From the NCBI GenBank assembly GCA_963835375.1, contig CAWIGB010000024.1, forward strand, positions 62,001 to 126,000: DNA of 64,000 nt. Direction: 5' to 3'. This DNA is from Salinisphaera sp963835375. Its GTDB lineage: Bacteria; Pseudomonadota; Gammaproteobacteria; Nevskiales; Salinisphaeraceae. Below the pieces are notes generated by a model. The model saw nothing but the letters and a program-made list of their open reading frames with translations. It ran no database searches and was not told where the DNA came from. The position numbers and the translations under genes are program-made. This document shows, piece after piece, positions 27,182 through 36,148 of the stretch (the first letter of the stretch is position 1; the number at the start of each line of letters is the position of its first letter).

Positions 27182-27900
27182 TCGCCGCCGACCGCCGCGG
27201 TGAAGCGATAGCCGCCGCCCCAGACGGTCTTGATGAGCTGCGGGCGGGCCGAGTCGCGCTCGATCTTGCGGCGCAGCCGCGACACCTGATTGTCCACGCT
27301 GCGATCGAACACCTCGGCCTCGCGCCCCTGGGTCAGATCCAGCAGCTGCTCGCGCGAGAGCACGCGGCTGGGGTGGCGCACGAAAGCCAGCAGCAGCCGG
27401 AATTCGCCGGTCGAGAGAGCCACCGACAGACCCGTCTCGTCCTCGAGTTCCTGGCGCGCGACATGAAATATCCAGCGATCGAAACGCACGGTCTGGTCGT
27501 CCACCGCATCGCGCTGGGCCGGCAGCGCAGCGGCCCGACGCAGCACTGCCCGGATGCGTGCCAGCAGCTCGCGCGGCGAAAAAGGCTTGGTGACGTAGTC
27601 GTCGGCGCCCATCTCCAGGCCGATCACGCGATCCGTCTCGTCGGCCACGGCGGTCAACAGGATCACCGGGATGGTCGTGGTCTCGCGCAGCCAGCGACAC
27701 AGGGAGAGCCCATCCTCGCCAGGCATCATGACATCGAGGATGACCAGATCGAGCGCGGCATCGCGGACCTGGCGACGCGCCGCCGCGCCATCGGCCGCGG
27801 CCGATACCCGAAAACCGTGATCCGCCAGATAACGGCTCAGCGAGTCGCGGATGTCGCGATGATCGTCGACGACCAGAATATGCGGGCTGGGCTCGGCCAT
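27178..27900 (-). CDS. OmpR-family response regulator
   Basis: This 240-residue regulator has a receiver domain with phosphoacceptor Asp56 (LVILDVMMPGEDGL) and Lys105-type switch residue in DDYVTKPFSP. The winged-helix DNA-binding domain runs from about 135 to 235, with DNQVSRLRRKIE and TVWGGGYRF. It is translated just before its kinase with overlapping codons. The 214-bp gap on its other side separates it from a divergent EF-hand protein gene, which is a plausible target. Confidence 0.93.
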   Translation of the reverse strand: MAEPSPHILVVDDHRDIRDSLSRYLADHGFRVSAAADGAAARRQVRDAALDLVILDVMMPGEDGLSLCRWLRETTTIPVILLTAVADETDRVIGLEMGADDYVTKPFSPRELLARIRAVLRRAAALPAQRDAVDDQTVRFDRWIFHVARQELEDETGLSVALSTGEFRLLLAFVRHPSRVLSREQLLDLTQGREAEVFDRSVDNQVSRLRRKIERDSARPQLIKTVWGGGYRFTAAVGGE

Positions 27901-28114
27901 GATGCAGGCGGTGTACGGATTCTGGCGTCAATATAACGCGCGCCGCAGCGCCTGCCGGCGCGATCGTGTAACCGAATCTGCTGATAAGCCGGCCTGACAC
28001 GGTCTGCGACAAACTCGTCGCCCGACGACAGATTTGCACGACATTTCTGCGCGGTAATGAGCCTCGTGGAACACGCCATCACGGCGCCCACTCTCATCCG
28101 CAAAGGAGTACGTG

Positions 28115-28729
28115 ATGAAGATGAACAAGTATTTGACGCTGTCCCTGCTCGCCGCCGGCCTGTCGGTTTCGGCCGCGGGCTTCGCCGCCGACAACGCCGC
28201 ACCGAAGCACGGACCGGGCAGCCAGGCCGTGTTCAACAAACTCGACGCCAACGGCGACGGCAAGCTCACGGCCGCCGAGATGACCCGGCTGCCGCAGGTC
28301 ATCAAGCAACAGATGCTCGACAAGGTCGATACCAATCACAACGGCAAGATCGAGAAGAGCGAATTCGAGGCCCGGGCCAAGGCGCGCGCCGACCGCCTGT
28401 TCGCGAAGCTGGACCGCAACGGCGATGGCTCGATCTCGGCCGACGAAATGAAGTCGCCGGGTCGTCACCCCATGGGCCCGCCGAAAGGTGACTCGAGCGG
28501 CAAATCGGGCGATCGCGATCATCACCGCTGGAGCCACGACCGCGACCATCACCGCCATCACGACAAGCCGAGCACCGACGAGATCTTCGCCCATATGGAT
28601 GCCAACAACGATGGCTATGTCTCGGCCGATGAATGGAACCACGCCGCGCGGCATTGGCACCGTCACCACGACCAGCGCATGCCGAAGCCGGGCTTGGATC
28701 AGGGCCCGGAGCAAAGCAACAGCGACTGA
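28115..28729 (+). CDS. Secreted EF-hand calcium-binding protein
   Basis: This 204-residue protein has a signal peptide (cleavage near residue 25, GFA before ADN). Four EF-hand loops begin at Asp44 (DANGDGKLTAAE), Asp72 (DTNHNGKIEKSE), Asp100 (DRNGDGSISADE) and Asp162 (DANNDGYVSADE). A His-rich linker lies at 136-150 and another His cluster at about 180-186, which may bind other metals. ATG at 28115 sits 6 bp after AAAGGAG; GTG at 28112 is the alternative. It is transcribed away from an OmpR-type two-component pair, an arrangement like the calcium-responsive CarSR-CarO set of Pseudomonas. A role in periplasmic calcium or metal buffering is inferred. Confidence 0.87.
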   Translation: MKMNKYLTLSLLAAGLSVSAAGFAADNAAPKHGPGSQAVFNKLDANGDGKLTAAEMTRLPQVIKQQMLDKVDTNHNGKIEKSEFEARAKARADRLFAKLDRNGDGSISADEMKSPGRHPMGPPKGDSSGKSGDRDHHRWSHDRDHHRHHDKPSTDEIFAHMDANNDGYVSADEWNHAARHWHRHHDQRMPKPGLDQGPEQSNSD

Positions 28730-28760
28730 GCGCGCATCGGCGAATCGGCATGGGATAGAC

Positions 28761-28787
28761 AAGGCCGGCGCATCGCGCCGGCCTTTT
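28761..28787 (+). terminator. Rho-independent terminator after the EF-hand gene
   Basis: A perfect 9-bp GC stem (GGCCGGCGC with GCGCCGGCC), extended by AA/TT pairs, closes on ATC and is followed by four T. It lies 31 bp after the EF-hand gene stop. Confidence 0.82.
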
Positions 28788-29022
28788 GGTTGCGTTTGCT
28801 TTTGCTGGCCCGAGCGATAGAGCCAGGCCCGCCGCGTTGCACGACGTGTCGACTTCAGCGTGGGCTGCCGCGCCCGAGCCCCTCTCCGGCTGAATAACAC
28901 ACGCGATCGCCATGGGGCGACCGCCTCATCGGATCCCGGGAGCGCCGTGTGAAGCATTGTTGTTCGACGGGGCCTTACTTGAGAGTATTCTAGGAGGCCA
29001 TGTTCTGCTCGCCGCCGTCGCC

Positions 29023-29526
29023 ATGATTGCGATCGCCCGCCGCTCTCTCGTTTGCGCCACCGCGATCGTGCTGTGCACGTTCATTGTCGCCGGTTGCGCC
29101 AGCCATCCGGCACGTCAACCGACCGACCAGGGCGGGAATCACTATGCGCCCGCGGAATCGATCATCGTTCCGGACGGCGACTCGACGCTGGTGGCCGGTC
29201 TTCGACGGGCGCTGGCCGAGCGCGGCTGGCACCTGATCGGCTACAGCGGCGACATGACCAGCGGCCATGCCGACTACGCCGCCATGGCGCGACGCGCAAA
29301 ATACCGGCTCACCCTCATGGGCACGCCGGTCGGCCAGTGCCACAACGGCGACCCGAGTTTTCTCTACCGTATCGCGATCATTCAGAACAAGGACGGCGAC
29401 GTGCCGGTGGCGATTTCCGGCGCCGACTGTCTGACGCCGATCCTCGGCGAGTTCTCCACCGATCTCGATCAGAAGCAGCTCGCTCCCATTCCGCGCACCT
29501 CGACGCCCGCGCGTACCGCTCAGTAG
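29023..29526 (+). CDS. Predicted lipoprotein of unknown function
   Basis: This 167-residue protein begins with a lipoprotein signal ending IVAGC, so lipidation is expected near residue 25. The mature part is about 140 residues with no domain I recognise. It contains a WHLIGYSGDMTSGHADYAAMAR segment and two further cysteines (VGQCHNGD and GADCLTP) that could form a disulfide. ATG at 29023 was chosen because it begins the signal sequence. A strong GGAGG at 28993 precedes an out-of-frame ATG at 29000, whose eight-codon frame ends by overlapping this start (ATGA). The gene's 3' end overlaps the convergent epimerase gene by 7 bp. Confidence 0.68.
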   Translation: MIAIARRSLVCATAIVLCTFIVAGCASHPARQPTDQGGNHYAPAESIIVPDGDSTLVAGLRRALAERGWHLIGYSGDMTSGHADYAAMARRAKYRLTLMGTPVGQCHNGDPSFLYRIAIIQNKDGDVPVAISGADCLTPILGEFSTDLDQKQLAPIPRTSTPARTAQ

Positions 29527-30401
29527 ACAGGGCCCCTCACGTCGCCTCGCAGGCTGGCCACCAGTCCATCGCGGTAGTCCGGAAAGACCAGCCGATAGCC
29601 GGTGTCGGCCAGCAGCCGCGCATTCGACAGGCGGCGTGATTCCGCCAGAAAGGACAGACGCACGGCGGAAAATCGCTCGCGCGCCTCGTCCCAGTCGATC
29701 TTCGGCGGCGCGCTTGTCGCCATCAATTCAGCCAGCGTGTCGTAATAGGCCTCGCGACGCGTGGGCGTGCCGTCACAGGCGTTGTAGATCGTGTGCCGGG
29801 GCTGTTCGGTCGCGACGCGCCAGGCCATGCCGGCGAGATCGTCGATATGCACACGGTTGGTCCAGCCTCCGGCCGTATCGGCCAGCACCGGCTCACCGGC
29901 GAGTACGCGATCGATCGGCAGGCGGCCCGGGCCATAGATGCCCGGCACACGCAGGATCACGGCATGTGACGCCCAGGCCGCGATCTGCTGCTCGGCGTTC
30001 ACACGTCGCCTCGCCCGGGATGTGGTCGGTGCCGCGGCCCGGCTTTCATCAACCCAGTCGTCACCGCAGTCGCCATAGACGCCGCTGGTGCTGATGTACA
30101 CGACATGCGCCGGCACGGCCGGCATCGCGGCCAGAACCCGTCGCATGCGCTCGTCGGTGTCGCCATCGCGCGGCGGCGGCACGCTGTAGAGCAGCCGGCG
30201 GCACGCGGGCAACGTGCCGACCTCGGCGTCGAGATCGAGGCATAACGCCCGGGCACCGACCGACCGCACGCGGGCGGCGGACTCCGCGCTGCGTACCACG
30301 CCCAGCACGTCCTCGCCCGTGGCCACCGCGCGCGCGGCAAGCCGCACGCCGGTATCGCCGCAGCCGATGATCAGAGTCGACGCGCCGCTCTCGGCCGTCA
30401 C
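29520..30401 (-). CDS. NAD(P)-dependent epimerase/dehydratase-like protein (extended SDR, YeeZ-type)
   Basis: This 293-residue protein has an N-terminal Rossmann motif (LIIGCGDTGVRLAARA) and the element VVYISTSGVYGDCGDDWVDE near residue 102, where the Ser/Tyr of extended SDR enzymes sit. IYGPGRLPIDRVLAG and RVHIDDLAGM follow. This pattern matches the YeeZ-like group of unassigned function. The start is GTG at 30401, since no ATG is available near the beginning of the fold. It lies 24 bp after hemY in the same direction and may be the last gene of the heme operon, although a functional link is not shown. Confidence 0.78.
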   Translation of the reverse strand: MTAESGASTLIIGCGDTGVRLAARAVATGEDVLGVVRSAESAARVRSVGARALCLDLDAEVGTLPACRRLLYSVPPPRDGDTDERMRRVLAAMPAVPAHVVYISTSGVYGDCGDDWVDESRAAAPTTSRARRRVNAEQQIAAWASHAVILRVPGIYGPGRLPIDRVLAGEPVLADTAGGWTNRVHIDDLAGMAWRVATEQPRHTIYNACDGTPTRREAYYDTLAELMATSAPPKIDWDEARERFSAVRLSFLAESRRLSNARLLADTGYRLVFPDYRDGLVASLRGDVRGPVY

Positions 30402-30425
30402 GTCAAGATGCGTGGAAGCGCGCCC

Positions 30426-31604
30426 TCATTGAGCGGCGCGCAGTTCCAATCCGCGACGATAGGCCGAACGTGCCTGATCCACTTCGTTGATCTGTTCGAA
30501 CAGATGACCGAGTTCGAGCAGTGCATCAGCGCGCGAGTGCTGCGTCTGGCTGGCCTCGAAATAACTGCGGGCTCGACCCCAGAGCTGATTGCGCAGGCAC
30601 AGCCGGCCGGCGACCAGCATCAGTTCGGGCTCGCGGCCATGGATCTTGATCCATTCCTCCACGGTCGCGAGTTGTTCGGTCTGATCATTGCACTGCAGAT
30701 CGCCAAAGATGAGCGCCAGCGATGCCACCCACTGTTTCTTCAGCGCATTGCGGATCACATTGGCGGCCTCGTCATCCGCGCGCTGCTGCTTCAGGCACAG
30801 CGTGTAATGACGCAGGATTTCCGGATCATTGCGCAGATCCTTCGGCAGATGACGCCAGGTCGCGCTCAGACCACCGACATCGCCCTGCTGCGACAGCCGG
30901 TGCTGATAGGCGGCGATCGACATCTCGCGCACGCGATCCGACGACAGCGCCGCGTATTTGCCCAGATCCGGCAGCAATTCATAGATCCGGCCGTAATCGC
31001 CGCAGGCCATGGCATGCTCGGCAACCATGCGCAGTACCCACGGATGCCGCGGTTCGAGCTCATGCAGACGCGCGAGCGTGGCCTGTGCCTCTGCCGTCTG
31101 GCCGGCCGCAATCTGCAGCTCGGCCTGGGTGATCAACACGGCCAGTTCGCTGATCGACTTGCGCTCCGCCGCCTTCCGCAGATAGCGATCGCGATCGCCC
31201 AGATGCGCCTGGTGCTGTGCCGCACGTGCAGAGAACAGGTGATTCAACCCGGGGGCCTCGTTCGACTCGGCCAAGGCCTGCAGATCGGCCTCGGCCAGGG
31301 CCCAGCGTGCCTCGGCCAGGTGCTCGAGCCCCGCGTAGAGCGACCGTCGCGCCTTGCGCTGACGACGCCGGCCGAAAAAGCCACGGATATTGCGTGGCGC
31401 GAACACGAGTGCGACGAGAATGCGCCAGGCCATGGCCAGAACCCAGACGCCGAGCAGAACGGCGGCACAGGCGAACAGAAGCGACGTCTCGATCTGCCAG
31501 CCATTGAAGGCGACCAGCACATAGCCCTGATGGTGGCGGAACACCAGCGACAGCAGGATGCCGAGCAGGAGAAATACAAAGAAGGCGAGCAGCAGACGAC
31601 GCAT
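30426..31604 (-). CDS. hemY: Heme biosynthesis-associated TPR protein HemY
   Basis: This 392-residue protein starts with two membrane helices (about 3-20 and 41-60: LLLAFFVFLLLGILLSLVF is the first) and continues as a cytoplasmic helical repeat region typical of HemY. It includes RARSYFEASQTQHSRADALLELG near the C-terminus. It is the membrane-bound HemY of proteobacterial hemCDXY operons, not the protoporphyrinogen oxidase that shares the name. It is thought to support heme synthesis, but its molecular role is unsettled. ATG at 31604 overlaps the hemX stop (ATGA). Confidence 0.9.
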   Translation of the reverse strand: MRRLLLAFFVFLLLGILLSLVFRHHQGYVLVAFNGWQIETSLLFACAAVLLGVWVLAMAWRILVALVFAPRNIRGFFGRRRQRKARRSLYAGLEHLAEARWALAEADLQALAESNEAPGLNHLFSARAAQHQAHLGDRDRYLRKAAERKSISELAVLITQAELQIAAGQTAEAQATLARLHELEPRHPWVLRMVAEHAMACGDYGRIYELLPDLGKYAALSSDRVREMSIAAYQHRLSQQGDVGGLSATWRHLPKDLRNDPEILRHYTLCLKQQRADDEAANVIRNALKKQWVASLALIFGDLQCNDQTEQLATVEEWIKIHGREPELMLVAGRLCLRNQLWGRARSYFEASQTQHSRADALLELGHLFEQINEVDQARSAYRRGLELRAAQ

Positions 31605-33613
31605 CACGAGCTCCCCGCGGCATTGGCGTTGTCGGTATTGCTGTCGCTCGGCTTGCCGTGATCCGTTTCGGTGGCGCCACCGTTCGACGAACCGGACTGG
31701 CCGGACTGGCCGGCGCCAGCAGAGGACGCGCCGCCACCGTTATTCCGATCACGGTTCATGATCTGTCGCAGCGTGTTCAGACTGGCCGACAGATCCGGAG
31801 CCTGCCAGTTCAGCTTGACATGCGATAGCTGGGACAGGTCGTTGAGAATCCCCGAGACCGACGAATCACTGGTATCGAAATACTTCCGGATCCAGTCGCG
31901 CGCCTCGGACAGCGCATCGTCATAGGTCTGGGCATTGCCGCTGAGCAAGGCCAGACGGGCCGTGCGCAACTGCAGCTGCAGATTCTGCACCAGGAAATAC
32001 GACTGATCGGGCGCCATCAGCGCCGGCGCGTTCTGGGTACCGTTGGCACGACGGATGGTGACCATCCGTGACAGCGCATTGCCGACCGAGTCGACGAACT
32101 GATGCCACTTCTTAGCCAGCTTGATGCCCGCGAATTCCGCTGAACCGTTGTCCTGGCCGTTGCCGGCATTGTCGCCCGAGGCCGCGGCACCGCCGTGGTC
32201 CGCCGACTGCGACTGGTAGCTGTTCGGCACGTTGGACTTCAAGGGCAGCTTCGGGATCTGCTGGATCGCGTTCGAGAGCTTGAGCGACATACCCTCGATG
32301 TCCGGATTCGGCAACGCATTGAGCGCTGCCATCTCGTTGGCGATCTTGGCGCGCACCGGATGCAACTCGGGATCGCCGCTCTGCTGGATGGCCTGATCGG
32401 CCAGCGACAGCGCCTGGGCCGCGCCCTTGGGATCGCGCTCGACCTGCAGCCGCTGGTTGGCCGCCTCCAGCAACAACGCGATGCGCTGTTCGACGAAGCG
32501 CCCGTGATCGCCGCCGAGCTGATCGGACAGCTGCTTGTTCTGGGTCTGGACGTGCTGGATGGTCTGCTGCAACTTCGCGATCTGCTGCTGACGCTGATCG
32601 AGTTTCTGTGACAGCTGATCGGTACGCTGCGAGAACTTGTTCAGCTGATCGTGCATGCTCGCCAGCTTGGGCATGACCACTTTCTGGACGTTGTTCTGCA
32701 GGCCTTTTTCGACCGTATTGATGCGCGAGTCCAGGTCAGCGATGCGCTGCTGGCCGCGATACCACAGATAGCCGCTGGACGCCGCGGCGAGAACCGCGAC
32801 AATCAGCGCCACGACGGCCACGATCAGACCAAGGCTGCGACCCTTGCTGCCGCCTTTCGTGCGCCCCGGCCCCGAGGCGCCGCCGGCCGTGCTCGTGGCA
32901 CTCGCACGGGCGCCGGTAGACGACGCCGTGGTGTTCTTGCCAGTGCTGCTCGTCGAACCGCTGCTCGTGTTCGAAGACGCACTCGAACTCGGCGTCGTGC
33001 TGACGCTGCTGCTGGAAGTGCCGGGCGATTTGGCGCCCGAGTCGGCGGCGGCCGACCCGCTGCTCTTGCCGGCCGCGTTGCTTGTGGCACCGCTTGCGGC
33101 CGTCGTGGCCTTGGTCCCGCCGCTGTCGACGCTCTTGTCGGAGCCGCCGGCCGAGGTCGACCGTGCCCCTGCAGTGCCGCCGGATTTGTCCGAACTCTGC
33201 GCGGCGCCGGGCTTGTTCCGATCCGACCCATCGCGCCCGGAGGCCGTGCCACTCTTCTGCTGCCCGGTCTGGCCCGTGCCACTCGACTTGTTGGAGTCGC
33301 CGCTGGCCGGCGTCGGCCCGGCTTTGTTCTTTGCGCTACCGGAAGTGCTCGACGCGGCGCTCTTGCCGCCGTTCGACGCCGCGCTTTTGTCGGCTGCGGC
33401 CTTGTCGCTGGCGCCGGTGCTCCCGCCGGAGCGACCGGCCTTGCCCGAATCCGCGGCGGACGCAGGCTTGCCAGAGCCGGCACCGCTCGTCTGCGCCGTG
33501 TTCGAGGCCGAAGCCTCCGACGGCTTGGTACCGCTCGATTTGCTCGGGTCGTCGGCCTTGGCCGAGGACTTGGCTCGATCGGTGTTGTTCTTGTCGCGCT
33601 TGTCTTGGCTCAT
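31604..33613 (-). CDS. hemX: HemX-like protein with long low-complexity N-terminus
   Basis: HemX proteins (often labelled uroporphyrinogen III methyltransferase-like) are membrane-anchored and lie between hemD and hemY. This one has 669 residues against about 390 in E. coli. Residues 1-255 are almost entirely Ser, Ala, Gly, Thr, Lys, Asp and Pro with no fold expected. One helix follows (261-285, LGLIVAVVALIVAVLAAASS), then a coiled coil at about 288-375 rich in Gln and Lys, and the conserved periplasmic HemX domain to about 590. The extra length is in the part before the helix, on the cytoplasmic side. Catalytic methyltransferase motifs are absent, as usual for HemX. Confidence 0.88.
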   Translation of the reverse strand: MSQDKRDKNNTDRAKSSAKADDPSKSSGTKPSEASASNTAQTSGAGSGKPASAADSGKAGRSGGSTGASDKAAADKSAASNGGKSAASSTSGSAKNKAGPTPASGDSNKSSGTGQTGQQKSGTASGRDGSDRNKPGAAQSSDKSGGTAGARSTSAGGSDKSVDSGGTKATTAASGATSNAAGKSSGSAAADSGAKSPGTSSSSVSTTPSSSASSNTSSGSTSSTGKNTTASSTGARASATSTAGGASGPGRTKGGSKGRSLGLIVAVVALIVAVLAAASSGYLWYRGQQRIADLDSRINTVEKGLQNNVQKVVMPKLASMHDQLNKFSQRTDQLSQKLDQRQQQIAKLQQTIQHVQTQNKQLSDQLGGDHGRFVEQRIALLLEAANQRLQVERDPKGAAQALSLADQAIQQSGDPELHPVRAKIANEMAALNALPNPDIEGMSLKLSNAIQQIPKLPLKSNVPNSYQSQSADHGGAAASGDNAGNGQDNGSAEFAGIKLAKKWHQFVDSVGNALSRMVTIRRANGTQNAPALMAPDQSYFLVQNLQLQLRTARLALLSGNAQTYDDALSEARDWIRKYFDTSDSSVSGILNDLSQLSHVKLNWQAPDLSASLNTLRQIMNRDRNNGGGASSAGAGQSGQSGSSNGGATETDHGKPSDSNTDNANAAGSS

Positions 33614-33646
33614 AACGTAGCGGCTATCCCCCGGTGTCGGTGACCG

Positions 33647-34417
33647 TCATTGTCCACGGACCGGCCAGATGCGGTCCAGCGCGGCCACTGCGCCCGCCGC
33701 ATCCATGCGTTCGATCACGACCGGTTCGACCGCCCAATGATCGACGTCGCAGCCGGCTTGTTGTACCACACGGTGGCTGGCGGCCACCAACCGCAGATCC
33801 GCCAGCCGCGCGCTTTTCGCGTCTTTTGCGAGCGCGACGAGATGCCGCCAGGCCTCGATGCTGGTCACCACCACCGCATCGGCCATCAACAATCGATCCA
33901 GCCGCGCGCTGTCGATCGGTGCCGGCACGCGACGATAGAGCGCGATCCTGTCGAGCTGCGCGCTGCGCGCAATCAGGGCATCCGCCAGCGCCGCGCGCCC
34001 GCCGTGGCCGGCCAGCAGCGCGACGCGCCGCCCGGCGACACGACCCAGCGCCGGCATCGCCAGCAGACCTTCGGTATCCGCGTGCTCGGGCGTGTCCACC
34101 GATCGGCCGGTGTAGGTCCGCAGCGCCTCGGCGGTCGCCTCACCGACGGCCAGGAGCATGCCGCGCGGGGCCCAGTGCGGGCGCAGGCGAGCCGCGCCGG
34201 AAATCGCGTTGGCCGATGTGGCAATCACGATATCGGCCGCCTCGGCGTCATCCAGCGCAGTCGCGGCCGTCAGTTCATCGTCGGGCGGATTGATCACGAG
34301 CAACGGCTCGACCAGGACACAGGCGCCGGCGGCCTCGAATGCCGCGCGCCATGCCTCGGCCTGAGCGATCGGGCGCGTCAGCCAGACCATGGCGCCTGAC
34401 AGGTCGGGGGCCGACAT
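33647..34417 (-). CDS. hemD: Uroporphyrinogen-III synthase
   Basis: This 256-residue protein matches the bilobed HemD fold that closes hydroxymethylbilane with inversion of ring D. Visible elements are VWLTRPIAQAEAWRAAFEAA at the start, ADIVIATSANAI near residue 65 and ADAVVVTSIEAWRHLVAL near 175. The ATG at 34417 begins the conserved N-terminus; the frame extends upstream but overlaps hemC in the wrong frame. It follows hemC after 16 bp and precedes hemX by 33 bp. Confidence 0.9.
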   Translation of the reverse strand: MSAPDLSGAMVWLTRPIAQAEAWRAAFEAAGACVLVEPLLVINPPDDELTAATALDDAEAADIVIATSANAISGAARLRPHWAPRGMLLAVGEATAEALRTYTGRSVDTPEHADTEGLLAMPALGRVAGRRVALLAGHGGRAALADALIARSAQLDRIALYRRVPAPIDSARLDRLLMADAVVVTSIEAWRHLVALAKDAKSARLADLRLVAASHRVVQQAGCDVDHWAVEPVVIERMDAAGAVAALDRIWPVRGQ

Positions 34418-34433
34418 GGGGATCGCGGCCGAC

Positions 34434-35354
34434 TCAGCCGAGATCCGCGAGAATGCGATCGGCGCCGGCCGCCAGAAGACGCTCGGCCAGCGCATGGCCG
34501 AGCGCGGCCGCTTCGTCGACCGGCCCGCTGATTTCATCGCGCACCATCTGGGTGCCATCCGGGCGGCCCACGCAGGCTCGCAGGCGCAACATCACGCCGT
34601 CGTGCGTGGCATGCGCAGCGATCGGCAGATGACAGCTGCCCTCGAGCCGGCTGTTGACCGCACGCTCGGCGTCGATGCGGACATGGGTGTACTCATCGTC
34701 CAGCGCGGCGATCGCGGCTGCGCTCTCGTCGTCCCCGGCCCGGATCTCGATCCCGAGCACGCCCTGGCCGATCGCCGGCAGGCTCTGCTCCGGCGTGAGT
34801 TCCGAGCGGATGCGCGCCGCCAGCTCCAGGCGTTCCAGACCGGCACAGGCCAGCAGGATGGCGTCGTACTCGCCGGCGTCCAGCTTGGCCAGGCGGGTCT
34901 GTACGTTGCCGCGCAGGTTCTTGACCTCCAGATCCGGACGCAGATGCTTGATCATCGCCGCCCGGCGCAGGCTGGACGTGCCGACGACCGCGCCGGCCGG
35001 CATGGCCTCGGGGTTGCCGTAGGTGTTGGAAACGAACGCATCGAGCGGGCTCCCCGGCGCCAGCACCACCGGCAGCGCGAAGCCTTCCGGCAGCTCCGCC
35101 GGCACGTCTTTCATCGAATGCACCGCGAGATCGGCTTCGCCGTTCTCCAACGCGGCCTCAAGTTCCTTTAGAAACAAACCCTTGCCGCCGATGGCCGACA
35201 ACGGCCGGTCGGTGACGCGATCGCCCTCGGTACGGATCGGCAACAGCTCGACCTCGGCGTCCGGCAGGGCAATCGCCAGCCGGGCCTGGACATGACGGGC
35301 CTGCCACAGCGCGAGTTCGGACTGGCGGGTGGCGATACGCAGGGTCTTGGGCAT
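34434..35354 (-). CDS. hemC: Porphobilinogen deaminase (hydroxymethylbilane synthase)
   Basis: This 306-residue enzyme joins four porphobilinogen molecules into hydroxymethylbilane. It shows the conserved N-terminus LRIATRQSELALWQARHV, the catalytic loop VHSMKDVPAELPEGF with its Asp, the substrate-binding arginines in GTSSLRRAAM and RGNVQTRLAKLDAGEYD, and EGSCHLPIA, whose Cys carries the dipyrromethane cofactor. ATG at 35354 is preferred over a TTG two codons upstream. It is the first heme gene after algR, 62 bp downstream, in the order known from Pseudomonas. Confidence 0.97.
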   Translation of the reverse strand: MPKTLRIATRQSELALWQARHVQARLAIALPDAEVELLPIRTEGDRVTDRPLSAIGGKGLFLKELEAALENGEADLAVHSMKDVPAELPEGFALPVVLAPGSPLDAFVSNTYGNPEAMPAGAVVGTSSLRRAAMIKHLRPDLEVKNLRGNVQTRLAKLDAGEYDAILLACAGLERLELAARIRSELTPEQSLPAIGQGVLGIEIRAGDDESAAAIAALDDEYTHVRIDAERAVNSRLEGSCHLPIAAHATHDGVMLRLRACVGRPDGTQMVRDEISGPVDEAAALGHALAERLLAAGADRILADLG

Positions 35355-35416
35355 GAACAAAGGCTCGCGGGTGGTCGTTCTTCGGCGATCAAGACCGAAC
35401 GATCGCCACGGATGAA

Positions 35417-36148
35417 TCAGGATTCGAGCAACGCCCGGACTTCGGCCAGGCGACGCCGGGACACGGGCACCGTGGCCTCGATGTGGCGCAGGGTCAGACA
35501 GGCGCTACCATCGCTATTGTATTTCAGCCCCGTGATGTGGGCACGGGCCACCAGGGCCTTGCGATGCACCCGCATGAAGTTGTCGGCCAACGATTGTTCC
35601 AGTGTGGCCAGCGACTGCTCGATCAGCAGTTCGCCGTGCAGATGAAACACCGAGGTGTATTTCTGATCGGCCCAGAAATACAGGATGTCGCGAATGGCCA
35701 CGCGTTCGATCCCATCGCGGGTGCGCGCGCTGACGTAGCCCATCGGCCCGCTGCCGTCCGGCTGGCCCGCAAGCGCGGCATACTGGGCCCGGCTCGGCTG
35801 GCGTGCCCGGGTCAGGGCCGCAGCCAGATCGTCGCGCCGTACTGGCTTGAGCAGATAGCCGTCGGCCTGACTGTTGTGGGCCGACAGGGCGTGTTCGCTA
35901 TGCGCGGTGATGAAGATCACCGCCGGCGGGAGAGCGGTGTCGGCCAGTTCGCGCGCCACCTGCAGTCCATCGATACCGGGCATGTGCACGTCCAGCAGCA
36001 CCGCGTCCGGGCTCAGTTCGGCGACGCGTTCGATCGCGGACCGGCCTTCGGAAGCCTCGCCGATCACGGCGTGGCCGGGAAAGGTCTCGACCATGCGGCG
36101 CAGCCGTTCGCGGGCGAGCGGTTCGTCGTCGACGATCATGACGTTCAT
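35417..36148 (-). CDS. algR: LytTR-family response regulator AlgR
   Basis: This 243-residue regulator has a receiver domain with phosphoacceptor Asp53 (AVLLDVHMPGIDGL) and Lys101-type residue in DGYLLKPVRRDD. A LytTR DNA-binding domain runs from about 140 to 240 (RDILYFWADQKYTSVFH and NFMRVHRKALVAR). AlgR controls alginate, pili and virulence genes in Pseudomonas; targets here are unknown. Its start overlaps the kinase gene stop (ATGA), and it is followed by hemC, exactly the order of the pseudomonad algZ-algR-hemC-hemD cluster. Confidence 0.92.
   Translation of the reverse strand: MNVMIVDDEPLARERLRRMVETFPGHAVIGEASEGRSAIERVAELSPDAVLLDVHMPGIDGLQVARELADTALPPAVIFITAHSEHALSAHNSQADGYLLKPVRRDDLAAALTRARQPSRAQYAALAGQPDGSGPMGYVSARTRDGIERVAIRDILYFWADQKYTSVFHLHGELLIEQSLATLEQSLADNFMRVHRKALVARAHITGLKYNSDGSACLTLRHIEATVPVSRRRLAEVRALLES

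Noticed and set aside
27182..28039. Upstream extension of the histidine kinase frame
   Set aside because: The frame stays open but runs through the response regulator gene in another frame. The kinase begins at the overlapping ATG near 27181.
32651..33643. Arg/Ala/Gly-rich plus-strand open frame
   Set aside because: It mirrors the low-complexity region of hemX and has no independent support.
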